DNA of 63,323 nt from a virus. The notes under the pieces were generated by a model. The model saw only the letters and a program-made list of their open reading frames with translations. It was not told the DNA's origin and did no database searches. Positions 18,427 through 25,995 of the stretch are shown here, in pieces; position 1 is the stretch's first letter, and each line of letters begins with the position of its first letter. The position numbers were made by a program, and so were the translations under genes. The stretch is from positions 1 through 63,323 of the IMG/VR virus record IMGVR_UViG_3300047546_002519. One strand, given 5' to 3'.

Positions 18427-18620
18427 CCTTTTGTTATGATAATCTGAAGAATTACTTTGAAACTAACTTTGCATTAATGCAGCACCACAAATATAATTTG
18501 AGTGACATTGAAAATATGTTACCTTGGGAAAAGAGTGTTTATGTGACCATGTTGGTCAACTTTATTAAAGAAGAAAACGAAAAACTGCAACAAGAAAAAA
18601 TAACAAAGAGTAAGAGATAA
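18414..18620 (+). CDS. Frameshift extension of gp26-like protein (gp51-type hub assembly ORF)
   Basis: The -1 frame is open only from 18402 (after a TGA) to a TAA at 18618-18620. From the slip site it reads FFRITFCYDNLKNYFETNF then ALMQHHKYNLSDIENMLPWE and a coiled acidic/basic tail. The conserved-looking start lies upstream of the first in-frame ATG (18477), which has no Shine-Dalgarno site, so independent initiation is unlikely. The -1 product of gp26 would be about 309 aa. The short helical segment with MLPWE resembles small assembly ORFs that follow gene 26 in T4-like phages (gp51), an inference from position. Confidence 0.6.
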   Translation, partial: FFRITFCYDNLKNYFETNFALMQHHKYNLSDIENMLPWEKSVYVTMLVNFIKEENEKLQQEKITKSKR

Positions 18621-18622
18621 AA

Positions 18623-20707
18623 ATGGCATCATTTACAGACTTAGTTCGTGCCCAAAGAGAATCAGGCAAAAGTGCCGCTACTTCTTTAAGTGGTGCTTAC
18701 AATCAACTAAACATGCAAAGATTTGATCCGAGAAATGCTTTATTTTCTCAGACTGGACTAATGACTGCTTTATTCCCCTCTCTAAAAGGTTATCAAGCAA
18801 GCCCTATATCGAAAAAGTCACCGACTTCAATGATATCACCCGAAGTATCTGGTTCACCTACAGCACTCAGTTCAATTGCACGTGATGCCAGAATTAGTGC
18901 AAGAAACTCTATGTCGCTACCTTCAATTGCTCGTAACATGGCACAATTGGTTCGATTATCAGGCGGAACACCAACAAAATATTTTGAGGGTGCAAAAGAA
19001 AAAGAAGAGAAATATGAATCAAAGTTTGGCGGCGGGAAAAAAGGGTCAACTGGCCTAGGCAAAACCAGTGGTGCTGGAGGTTTCAATATTTTAAGCATGT
19101 TGGGTGGATTAGGAAGTATGGCAGGAAGTTTATTAGGAGGTGCTGCTAGTGCAGTAGGTTCAATACTCGGAGGTATTGGAGGGCTACTCGGTGGTGCGGT
19201 TTCTGGTGTTTTTGGTGTACTTAAAGGTGCGTTAGGAGGAATGGGGTTTATTGGAATACTTGCAGCCGGTGCCTTGGGTTTATTAATATATCAACTTTAT
19301 CAAAGCCTGGATTTTTCGGGTCTCAAAAAAAATATCAATAACTTTACTGATGAACTGACTAAAGGCTTAGATAGCTTAACTGATGGTGAGTTTAGTAAAA
19401 CCATGAAAGAACTTAGAGAGGGTTTTAAAACTTTTTCTTTGCAAGTAACATCTATAGTTGAAACAACAATGGAACTAATGTCAAAATTGGTGATTGCAAC
19501 AGTGAGAGACATAATGGGAAAAATAGAAAACTTTTATGAAGACATAAGATTCCAAATTACGGGTCAATCTAGAGAAACTAAAGTTGGTCCGGGAGGTATG
19601 AATGTTAGTGAAATGGGTCTAACTAGTGGCAGAAGTTTAGAAGAACTTGAAACCAAAAAACAACAAGCACTTGAGATGAAAGGTGAATATTCTTTTTTTA
19701 GAAAAGGTCTTAAAATAGATCCTAAAACCGGAAAGTCTGAATGGCAAGATCAAGATATGAGAGTTAAATGGAACCGAGTTTTAGATAAACTGGATGAGAA
19801 TATTTCTTATGTAAAAGGAAAAGACTTATCGCAGAAACAGAGAACATCAAATGTTTCGGAGACAGTTGAGAATATGTCGTTTTCTCAAAGATATGAGGAA
19901 AAACTAGGCGCAAACAAATGGAGAGACTGGTATTCAAGTTCACAATCACCAACACCGACAAAGTCTGAATCAGGAAAAGTCACGTTCAATAGTTTAACAA
20001 AAGAACAGCAGAACGCCATCTTAGATATGCAGTTCAAACAAGAAGGAAATAAAAAAGGTGAATTGGCTTATGATTTGAATAATCCAGGTGCATTGATATA
20101 TGGACCTTTTGCTGCAAAGTATGGAGCCATTCCAAATACAACAAGAGGAACTTTAAAAGATTCAAAAGGCAATTTAGTTCCGTTCGCTCAATTTCCTACA
20201 TTCGAAGCGGGTAGAAATGCTCAAAGAGATTTGTGGAAAACAAAATATGGTGATATGTCATTAGATGACGCTTTGAGAAAATGGGTAGCGCCAAGAAATG
20301 CTGCTGAAGAAGCACAACTATCAAAATATACGGCTGGAATTTATAGCACTCTGGGAATGCCAGCGGCAGAATCAAGAACAGCAAAGGCAGAAGCACCAAC
20401 ACCAGCAAAAGCGCCATCACAAACTACACCAATGGCCGGCAAAACTTCAATGCCGGATTCGGTAGCATCATTGGCATACGACCAAATTACTGCACTTGAT
20501 AAGTTGATGGGTGGAAAATTAATGGAAGGTTCAACAGTATTAGCAGATATGTTGAGAGATGTCACAAGAGAGTTTATGAATAATCCAACTTTTGTTGATA
20601 GTTCACAAACTGTGAACAACACCATGCCACCTGGATTAGCATCAGCGGTTGGTTCTGCATACAATCCAGACGCCACTAATCTTTTGGTTGATAGAGCAAC
20701 ATCATAA
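18623..20707 (+). CDS. 29: Tape measure / hub protein (gp29-like) with embedded muralytic-type domain
   Basis: The 694 aa protein has a low-complexity N-terminus, a Gly-rich hydrophobic stretch (about 150-225, e.g. GGLLGGAVSGVFGVLKGALG) and helical segments (about 235-300), as in tape measures. Residues about 455-577 (DMQFKQEGNKKGELAYDLNN, PGALIYGPFAAKYGAIPN, FPTFEAGRNAQRDLWKTKYG, then DALRKWVAP) resemble virion-associated lysozyme/transglycosylase-like domains with an N-N-P-G-x-L-x-Y core. It follows gp26, as tape-measure genes usually follow assembly chaperones. The enzymatic call needs a profile search. Start: AAGAGATAAAA before ATG. Confidence 0.68.
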   Translation: MASFTDLVRAQRESGKSAATSLSGAYNQLNMQRFDPRNALFSQTGLMTALFPSLKGYQASPISKKSPTSMISPEVSGSPTALSSIARDARISARNSMSLPSIARNMAQLVRLSGGTPTKYFEGAKEKEEKYESKFGGGKKGSTGLGKTSGAGGFNILSMLGGLGSMAGSLLGGAASAVGSILGGIGGLLGGAVSGVFGVLKGALGGMGFIGILAAGALGLLIYQLYQSLDFSGLKKNINNFTDELTKGLDSLTDGEFSKTMKELREGFKTFSLQVTSIVETTMELMSKLVIATVRDIMGKIENFYEDIRFQITGQSRETKVGPGGMNVSEMGLTSGRSLEELETKKQQALEMKGEYSFFRKGLKIDPKTGKSEWQDQDMRVKWNRVLDKLDENISYVKGKDLSQKQRTSNVSETVENMSFSQRYEEKLGANKWRDWYSSSQSPTPTKSESGKVTFNSLTKEQQNAILDMQFKQEGNKKGELAYDLNNPGALIYGPFAAKYGAIPNTTRGTLKDSKGNLVPFAQFPTFEAGRNAQRDLWKTKYGDMSLDDALRKWVAPRNAAEEAQLSKYTAGIYSTLGMPAAESRTAKAEAPTPAKAPSQTTPMAGKTSMPDSVASLAYDQITALDKLMGGKLMEGSTVLADMLRDVTREFMNNPTFVDSSQTVNNTMPPGLASAVGSAYNPDATNLLVDRATS

Positions 20708-20730
20708 AAAACGCCACCCTAAGGTGGCGT
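20706..20730 (-). terminator. Rho-independent terminator after gp32
   Basis: ACGCCACC and GGTGGCGT form a perfect 8 bp stem with loop CTAA (20711-20730). On the minus strand it is followed by a run of T, so it terminates gp32 transcription. It also sits 3 bases after the tape-measure stop on the plus strand, where no T run follows, at the point where the two operons converge. Confidence 0.85.
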
Positions 20731-20751
20731 CGCAGTTGATTAAGTGGAGGA

Positions 20752-21609
20752 TTAATCTTCTGCTAAAGATTTGAAGTAGTCCAACTCTTCATCTTCAATG
20801 TCAGGTGAAGAACGTGGTGTAAAGTCTTCAGCCTTAGTCTTTGAAACTGATGTTGTGCCACTCAATCCCAAAACTTTATCCAATCTTGTTTTCAATTCAT
20901 CATATGATCTGAAGTGCTTAGGATCAAGAAACTCTTTGAGTGAGTGTTCTTTTTTCCATAGTGCTTCAAGTTTCACATCATCACCATCAAGCAAAGGAGA
21001 AGGTGAATCAAACTCAGACTTGTCATAGTTGCGATAGCCTTCAACTTGACGAATCTTTAGTTTAAAGTTTGCACCTTCCCAAAAGTCAAAAGGATTGATT
21101 GGCTTTTCGTCCTCAAATTGAGGATTCATTGCTTCTGTAATCTTATCAAAGATTTTTTTACCAAACTTGTACAGTCTTACTTGACCTTCGTTGTCTGGAT
21201 TTTTAGGATCAGAAACCACATAGATGTTTGCAATATAAAACAAACGGCGTTTCTGCTTACGTGCAATTTCTTTGTTTGCTTCAATACCAGAGTTCCACAA
21301 CACAGAGTTGTATTCTGATACTGGATCTTTTTGACCAAGTGTAGTCAAAGAGTTTTCAATGTACCAGCCGCCTGGACCTTGAAAGCCATGGTCAAATAAA
21401 CGAACCCAAGGAAGTGCCTCATCACCATCGGCTGATGGACCTGGCAAGAAACGAATAACTGCCATGCCATTACCTGCTTTATCAACTTCTGGCTGCCAAA
21501 AGCGTTCATCTTTGCCAGAACCTTCAGTGGGAGTATTGATTGATTCAACCGCTTTGGTAAGTTTATCAAAAGAATTGCGGTTGCGTTTGAGAGAAGAAAA
21601 ATCTGCCAT
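20752..21609 (-). CDS. 32: Single-stranded DNA-binding protein gp32
   Basis: The 285 aa protein has the LAST-like basic start SLKRNRNSFDKLTKAVE, the core GMAVIRFLPGPSADGDEALP, WNSGIEANKEIARKQKRR, NPFDFWEGANFKLKIRQVEG, and an acidic C-terminal tail (DIEDEELDYFKSLAED) used by T4 gp32 to contact replication partners. The region matching the T4 zinc site (FDHGFQGPGGWYIENSLTTL) has no cysteine, so the zinc ribbon seems lost. It leads a replication gene group with gp59 and gp33 upstream on the same strand. Confidence 0.95.
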   Translation of the reverse strand: MADFSSLKRNRNSFDKLTKAVESINTPTEGSGKDERFWQPEVDKAGNGMAVIRFLPGPSADGDEALPWVRLFDHGFQGPGGWYIENSLTTLGQKDPVSEYNSVLWNSGIEANKEIARKQKRRLFYIANIYVVSDPKNPDNEGQVRLYKFGKKIFDKITEAMNPQFEDEKPINPFDFWEGANFKLKIRQVEGYRNYDKSEFDSPSPLLDGDDVKLEALWKKEHSLKEFLDPKHFRSYDELKTRLDKVLGLSGTTSVSKTKAEDFTPRSSPDIEDEELDYFKSLAED

Positions 21610-21635
21610 TTAGTTACCTCGTATAAAAAGTTGTA

Positions 21636-22181
21636 TTAAATTGTATGTGCATCTTGTCCACATGATTCATTATATACTTTTATATATGTGTCGTCAAGAA
21701 CAGACTGCACAGTTTTTATCGTTTTAGCCGTTTCTTTGTGAAGAATGCCTATGCCGCCTGCCATATTAAAATCATCAATAACATCTTGGGTATCATCAAT
21801 GAGAATAATATCTGATTTGGCATAAGTTGCTTTCAAATGACGACCAGGTACGATATTGGCTGTAAAGTCAATGTGATGTCTTTTCAACCAAACCTTTTTC
21901 TGTCGCTTTACCTCTTCATGATGCATACGGCCACCAGAAGAAGAAAGTATCTCTACAGGTATATCAAGAGAGATGATGTATTTCAATAGTTCTTTACCAC
22001 CAGGATACCAATCAAGTGTTTCAAAGTTTTTACCTTCTACGAACTGATTCCATTTATCATCATGCTTTTCACCACGTTCACGTGTGCTTAATGCTTTTTG
22101 TTTGAAGATTTCTTTGTATCTTTGATTGAAATCAGACAACACACCATCCATATCAAGATATATTTTCTGTATTCGCATCAT
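21636..22181 (-). CDS. HAD-superfamily phosphatase (5'-nucleotidase-like)
   Basis: The 181 aa protein begins IQKIYLDMDGVLSDFNQRY, the DxDGV motif I of HAD phosphatases; DIILIDDTQDVIDDF near residue 130 supplies the acidic C-terminal motif. Small phage HAD proteins of this type are often annotated as 5'(3')-deoxyribonucleotidases, which could recycle nucleotides, but the substrate is not visible. The tandem ATGATG start overlaps the end of the gp59-like gene. Confidence 0.75.
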   Translation of the reverse strand: MMRIQKIYLDMDGVLSDFNQRYKEIFKQKALSTRERGEKHDDKWNQFVEGKNFETLDWYPGGKELLKYIISLDIPVEILSSSGGRMHHEEVKRQKKVWLKRHHIDFTANIVPGRHLKATYAKSDIILIDDTQDVIDDFNMAGGIGILHKETAKTIKTVQSVLDDTYIKVYNESCGQDAHTI

Positions 22182-22764
22182 ATTCTTTCTTTAGTATGAG
22201 TTTATATTTCGTTGGCTCAAATGGTATGAACGGTGTGTATTTCTTTATTCTTTTACTGATGTTTGGATAATGAATGGTATCACCAATCTTACGATCCCAT
22301 GATGATAGGAAACCCAGAACTTGATTGAGTATGCAAATAGTTTCAAGTGAGACTTCTTCATGCAACAATTTGATGAGCAAGTCTGGATACTCACCTTCAT
22401 GCGACATAAACAAATCATTTGGATTACTATGATTCATTAATGATTCAATTTCATTTGTGAAAGTGTAGGTCAATGATTGAATCACTTTCTGGCGTTTACG
22501 ATACTCAGCATCAGCCTCATTAGTTAATAGGTGTCCTACCCAAACATTCTGGTCATTAACCAAATTAGCAACAACAAAATCACGGCATATGTCAACATTT
22601 GTGAATCTCCGGCTGAGTTTGTAAAAGTGCCATTTGTCTTTACGATTCTCAAACGCACCAATACTTGTGCTTACTTTACCATTGTACTTAAAGTAATCGT
22701 AAGAATCTGAATTGAAGTGTAGTTTGAGAGAAGAGTATAAACAAAATGTTTCATATCCCGTCAT
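22153..22764 (-). CDS. 59: Helicase loader gp59
   Basis: The 203 aa protein lines up with T4 gp59 (217 aa) in the first half: YETFCLYSSLKLHFN, YFKYNGKVS (T4 VIKYNWCMRVS), RKDKWHFYKLSRRF (T4 RRDKYFFQKLSEKY) and FVVANLVNDQNVWVGHLL (T4 FISNLVANQDAWIGDI). gp59 loads the gp41 helicase on gp32-coated forks. It lies between gp33-like and gp32, with short overlaps on both sides. Confidence 0.87.
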   Translation of the reverse strand: MTGYETFCLYSSLKLHFNSDSYDYFKYNGKVSTSIGAFENRKDKWHFYKLSRRFTNVDICRDFVVANLVNDQNVWVGHLLTNEADAEYRKRQKVIQSLTYTFTNEIESLMNHSNPNDLFMSHEGEYPDLLIKLLHEEVSLETICILNQVLGFLSSWDRKIGDTIHYPNISKRIKKYTPFIPFEPTKYKLILKKEYDANTENIS

Positions 22765-22985
22765 ATCGGTAAACGATTGCCTTTCACTTTTAACATATTC
22801 AAACGCTCCGCTTGTTCGTGTATTTTTGCTTTGAGATTTGGAGTTATGAGTGAAGCAGCAACCTCTAACTCCAAACCTGTCTCTTTACAGTGTTCGGTAA
22901 TGGCCTCAAGATATGTGTAATCTGTATTGGCCACCAAACCCTCTATCTGCATAGAGAACTTCAGCATCTCATCTTTTGTAGGCAT
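22761..22985 (-). CDS. 33: Late transcription co-activator gp33-like
   Basis: The 74 aa protein keeps the T4 gp33 middle segment: QIEGLVANTDYTYLEAITEH matches T4 IIEKMVEEFGMSYLEATTAF, followed by SLITPNLKAKIHEQAERLNML (T4 KFIPSGIIEKIQSEAIDENLL). gp33 binds the RNA polymerase beta flap and the sliding clamp to activate late promoters. T4 gp33 is 112 aa; this version is shorter at both ends. Its stop overlaps the gp59 start (ATGA). Confidence 0.78.
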   Translation of the reverse strand: MPTKDEMLKFSMQIEGLVANTDYTYLEAITEHCKETGLELEVAASLITPNLKAKIHEQAERLNMLKVKGNRLPI

Positions 22986-23281
22986 TATGCTGAAGGCGGT
23001 ATTGTATCGTTCATTGTTGAACTAAATGGCCAGTTATTTTGTGGTATGTTGCTGAAATCATATTCAGGCTGATCACCAAGTATAATATAGTCCTCTTCCT
23101 TTTCAAAAGGCACAACTTCAATCTGACCATCAATCTGATAACCACATCCTTGCAAGAAATCACGGAATCTATCAAAGATGTCACCAAGGTATAAGGCATT
23201 GCAGTTCATTTCTAAATCTCTTTCATCTTCAGCGGAATGAAAGCGAAACATGAATGAATGTTCGTCACTATTGAAACTCAT
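22985..23281 (-). CDS. Conserved T4-like phage protein, unknown function
   Basis: The 98 aa protein has no motif I can assign. The segment LGDIFDRFRDFLQGCGYQID then GQIEVVP has the look of a conserved protein found next to gp33/gp59 in T4-like marine phages. The C-terminus is acidic then polar. Its stop overlaps the gp33-like start, so the two are probably co-translated. A GGGAGATTATATT ribosome site precedes the ATG. Confidence 0.65.
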   Translation of the reverse strand: MSFNSDEHSFMFRFHSAEDERDLEMNCNALYLGDIFDRFRDFLQGCGYQIDGQIEVVPFEKEEDYIILGDQPEYDFSNIPQNNWPFSSTMNDTIPPSA

Positions 23282-23295
23282 AATATAATCTCCCT

Positions 23296-23514
23296 TTATT
23301 TACGATTAGCAGCGTGTGCAATACAAACAATATCATCACTCTTGGCGTATGAACACCGTACAGCCAATGGGTCAATGCCTTTTGCAATAGCGTTTTCAAT
23401 ATTTGCTGCCATCAGTTTACGGTCATTCAAACCATAAAGACATGTTGCAGCAACGATTGAAAGTAAAACCAAAGTAAATGATACTGTGGTTATACTACTC
23501 AATCCTTTTTCCAT
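23296..23514 (-). CDS. Small membrane protein, possible lysis accessory
   Basis: I place the start at the second ATG of an ATGATG pair (72 aa) because AAGGAG lies 6 bases before it; a longer frame reaches 23547 but would put this ribosome site inside the gene. One transmembrane segment (about residues 9-28, FTLVLLSIVAATCLYGL) is followed by a polar tail with two Cys. It follows the endolysin gene closely, so a lysis role (holin or spanin type) is possible but unproven. Confidence 0.6.
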   Translation of the reverse strand: MEKGLSSITTVSFTLVLLSIVAATCLYGLNDRKLMAANIENAIAKGIDPLAVRCSYAKSDDIVCIAHAANRK

Positions 23515-23543
23515 CATCTTCTCCTTTTTACTTGATAAAATAC

Positions 23544-24095
23544 TCATGAACTCTTCTTTGCTTTATTGTAGAATAAATGTCTGCCTATTTGTGCAGTATA
23601 CTTCATATTATTCCAACCAGGTTTTACATAGTCTGCATGAAAGAACAAAGCACCTCTTGTTGGATCTTTAAACTTCTCAGTATAAAGATAAAACGCCAAT
23701 GCTAACTCAGTAACACTATTGTACAACGAATTGCTCTCTAATGTCAAGAGGCCTTTTCGCATCATATCCTTAGGACGATTTTCACATACCCATGAAAACT
23801 GGCAAACGGTGCCGACTTTTTGTTTGACTACACCACAATATGTGTCTGGAAATGTTCCAGAGTGTACACGATTGTGTGTAACAAATGCTACAGCAAGTTG
23901 ACCTAATCTTGGTTCTAAACCTGCTTCAAAATACATGTTCTGGGCAAGGCACTCAACTTCTGATCTTGCTTGTGGTGATAAATCTTCTAGTTGTACTTTG
24001 GGTTGAACTGGCACATTTATTTGTGCGGCGGCATGACCGATGTATACAACGAATGCTGCAAAGATACTACAAATTAATAGTGTGATGTAACGCAT
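23544..24095 (-). CDS. Secreted cell-wall hydrolase, SleB/Hydrolase_2 family (endolysin)
   Basis: The 183 aa protein has an N-terminal signal peptide or anchor (residues 1-24, ending IGHAAA) and a Hydrolase_2 (SleB-like) domain: ECLAQNMYFEAGLEPRLGQL with the catalytic-type Glu in YFEAG, VGTVCQFSWVCE, and GALFFHADYVKPGW. This family cuts peptidoglycan, probably as an N-acetylmuramidase or transglycosylase. Export by the host Sec system would place it in the periplasm. ATG follows AAAAAGGAGAAATATG. Confidence 0.88.
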   Translation of the reverse strand: MRYITLLICSIFAAFVVYIGHAAAQINVPVQPKVQLEDLSPQARSEVECLAQNMYFEAGLEPRLGQLAVAFVTHNRVHSGTFPDTYCGVVKQKVGTVCQFSWVCENRPKDMMRKGLLTLESNSLYNSVTELALAFYLYTEKFKDPTRGALFFHADYVKPGWNNMKYTAQIGRHLFYNKAKKSS

Positions 24096-24142
24096 ATTTC
24101 TCCTTTTTAGTTAGAGAGATGCCGAAGCACCTCCGTTCCCAT

Positions 24143-24415
24143 TCAGGCAGCTTTTTTGCTTTGTGTTTTTTCTGCTGTGATATTAGAAACGAATCCATTC
24201 AAGGCTTGTGCCTTAGATATGATTTCTGTCTCTGAGGGATAAGTTGGAAAGGCTGGATGATCAGGTATTGCTTGTCCGTTTAGTTTAGCGGACTCTACCT
24301 TTACATGCCATTCATTGATTAGCCGTTCTTTATTGGCAATAAAATCTTCCAATAAAAGTTCTTTGGCCATTTTAAGAAGTTCAAGACGAATCTCAAACGG
24401 TGTTAGATTACTCAT
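24143..24415 (-). CDS. Conserved small phage protein, unknown
   Basis: The 90 aa helical, charged protein starts MSNLTPFEIRLELLKMAKEL and ends in a Lys/Ala tail (EKTQSKKAA). The start resembles a small conserved protein in T4-like cyanophages. No domain is visible. A short inverted repeat (ACTGGC/GCCAGT, around 24438-24463) lies just upstream of the gene on the same strand and has no T run. Confidence 0.65.
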   Translation of the reverse strand: MSNLTPFEIRLELLKMAKELLLEDFIANKERLINEWHVKVESAKLNGQAIPDHPAFPTYPSETEIISKAQALNGFVSNITAEKTQSKKAA

Positions 24416-24481
24416 GTGTTTATTCCTGTGTGTGTTTACTGGCGATTGTGTGTGTGATGCCAGTATACTTATTTAGTTATT

Positions 24482-25192
24482 TTAATCCCACAAACCACGG
24501 TAGTATTTACCAAATAGACGAAAACCATTATCCATGCGATTATATACTTTGTTCATACCATCATAATCACATTGGTATGTGTGGTTAGGACCATCTACCA
24601 TAGTTGATAATTTAGGATTGTCTTCACAAGGAACAAACTTCATATCAATCACACCCGAACGATATGCTTCTTCCCATGAATCGTCAAGCAGATGTTCAAA
24701 GGCAAAAATCATTTCATTCAACACCCATTCCCACCGACGATGTGTGATATCCCATGATTCTTTTTGAAATTGCTCATCATCTTCAAACTTCAATCTGAAT
24801 TGTGATGAGCCATCATCATAACCAGTTATACGAAGTTCTTCTGGCACGTCTTCAATGTCAACCATAGGTGAACCGTGTTTTGTTGCTTGAAGTTGTTTGA
24901 GCATTGGCAAAATAATATTTGCCAATGTGTGATCCATTGACCATGTATCGTACTTGTCAATGCGTACTTTGATTTTGCGTTCCTTGTGACTGTCAATCCA
25001 ATTAAAGAAATCATTCAACCAAGATGATTTGCCGTTTTTATCTTCAGCCAGCCAAGTGCCGAAATCATGAACCCATTCTGGATGCCGTTTGAATCCGTAC
25101 TCATCAGGTACTTTTTTTACCCAAAAGCAAAGTAGTTCTGCTAATTGGTAAGGACCAAACCAATTTGTATAAGGACCAATATAAACACGCAT
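24482..25192 (-). CDS. Conserved T4-like phage protein, unknown
   Basis: I choose the ATG at 25192 (236 aa), because the family start RVYIGPYTNWFGPYQ begins there; the longer frame runs into the tmRNA coding piece. The protein is rich in Trp and acidic residues (HRRWEWVLNEMIFAFEHLLD). It resembles a widely spread T4-like phage protein of unknown role. The tmRNA locus lies directly upstream. Confidence 0.75.
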   Translation of the reverse strand: MRVYIGPYTNWFGPYQLAELLCFWVKKVPDEYGFKRHPEWVHDFGTWLAEDKNGKSSWLNDFFNWIDSHKERKIKVRIDKYDTWSMDHTLANIILPMLKQLQATKHGSPMVDIEDVPEELRITGYDDGSSQFRLKFEDDEQFQKESWDITHRRWEWVLNEMIFAFEHLLDDSWEEAYRSGVIDMKFVPCEDNPKLSTMVDGPNHTYQCDYDGMNKVYNRMDNGFRLFGKYYRGLWD

Positions 25193-25254
25193 GATGTATC
25201 TCTGAATATGATGTGGACTGTTTTGGTAATAAGGTACAGCCCACTTAAACCCCA

Positions 25255-25382
25255 GCAAGGCTATTTAAGCAGCCATTGCGTAGTAATTATCGTTTGCAGA
25301 TAATTTATTTGCTTGATTTACAGTCATCGCCTACTGTGTTGCCTTCTCCACTATCTCACCCTGTCGAAACCAGGTCACCCCC
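25255..25382 (-). ncRNA. ssrA: tmRNA coding piece (permuted ssrA, 5' tRNA-like end and tag)
   Basis: On the minus strand the RNA begins GGGGGTGACCTGGTTTCGAC, the tmRNA 5' hallmark. The tag frame reads ANKLSANDNYYAMAA then TAA (25312-25265); ANDNYYAMAA alone, starting at the second GCA, would match the usual 10-residue tag length. The first 7 bases pair with CACCTCC of the acceptor piece, which lies upstream, not downstream. CAGGGTG (25363-25357) can also pair with CATTCTG (25487-25481) of the acceptor piece as helix P2. The 3' boundary is approximate. Confidence 0.92.
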
Positions 25383-25449
25383 ATCAAAAGCACACAATCC
25401 CCACTAGAGCCCTCAGAGGTTTCTTTCATCTAGGACAACTATGTGCTTT

Positions 25450-25540
25450 TGGTGGAGGTGGGCGGAATTGAACCGCCGTCCAGAATGCCTTCACTTCGAA
25501 GGAGTTACAACAATTCTTTCTTGTAGCACACAACGTGCCA
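25450..25540 (-). ncRNA. ssrA: tmRNA acceptor piece (permuted ssrA, T arm and CCA end)
   Basis: The minus strand reads GGACGGCGGTTCAATTCCGC then CCACCTCCACCA: a 5 bp T stem with loop TTCAATT, an acceptor strand CACCTCC, discriminator A and an encoded CCA at 25452-25450. Because this 3' end lies before the 5' piece in the direction of transcription, the gene is circularly permuted and should give a two-piece tmRNA. The linker holds AAAAGCACA and TGTGCTTTT, which pair and bring both ends together for processing. The 5' boundary is a guess and overlaps a small CDS. Confidence 0.9.
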
Positions 25541-25670
25541 CGATGTAATCTCTATAACGCACGATTGTTGATGCCACTTCATGGCATTCCTCATATGTAT
25601 CAAAAGTTTTCCATTGTGATTCTGTAACTGAACCTGAAATGATAACCGTTACAATGAGTGCGTATAGCAT
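25491..25670 (-). CDS. Small secreted or membrane protein, 59 aa
   Basis: The ORF starts MLYALIVTVIISGSVTESQW and continues with TYEECHEVASTIVRYRDYIV and a second Cys, the usual layout of small phage proteins with a signal anchor and a disulfide-type C...C pair. The start overlaps the preceding stop (TAATG at 25672-25668), a coupled arrangement common here. The last codons run into the tmRNA acceptor piece. Function unknown. Confidence 0.62.
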   Translation of the reverse strand: MLYALIVTVIISGSVTESQWKTFDTYEECHEVASTIVRYRDYIVARCVLQERIVVTPSK

Positions 25671-25981
25671 TATGCCCTTTTTATTTTTCTCTCCAATTCA
25701 TGTAATCTGTTCATACCAGTTTCTTGCAAATCATAATCATGAAGAGGTTCAACTGGATCATCAATAACTTTATATTTTAGTTTATCAAATTCTTTATGAA
25801 ACTCGTTGCGTCTTTCGGCATCCCAACTCATACAATGAAAAAATCCACTCTTTGGATGAGCAGAAACATTTTTATCATAATAGTCCATGTATCTTGCACG
25901 ATACTTAGACAATTCCGAAAATAATAAAGAATCTTTGTGACTCTTCTTTATCTCATCAATTAATTCTTTCAAGTAACTCAT
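25670..25981 (-). CDS. Hypothetical protein, 103 aa
   Basis: The protein is charged and helical (MSYLKELIDEIKKSHKDSLL) with one HCMSWDAERR segment; I recognise no domain. A ribosome site AAAGAGATATTTTATA precedes the ATG. It lies between the His-rich protein gene upstream and a coupled 59 aa gene downstream on the same strand. Confidence 0.6.
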   Translation of the reverse strand: MSYLKELIDEIKKSHKDSLLFSELSKYRARYMDYYDKNVSAHPKSGFFHCMSWDAERRNEFHKEFDKLKYKVIDDPVEPLHDYDLQETGMNRLHELERKIKRA

Positions 25982-25995
25982 TATAAAATATCTCT

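Noticed and set aside
18423-18437. Small stem ATAAC/GTTAT after the slippery site as a frameshift stimulator
   Set aside because: Only 2 bases separate it from the heptamer and the stem is 5 bp; it is too close and weak to count as evidence.
24438-24463. Inverted repeat ACTGGC/GCCAGT upstream of the 90 aa gene
   Set aside because: There is no T run and the loop is a GT repeat; it may be chance, so it is not listed as a terminator.
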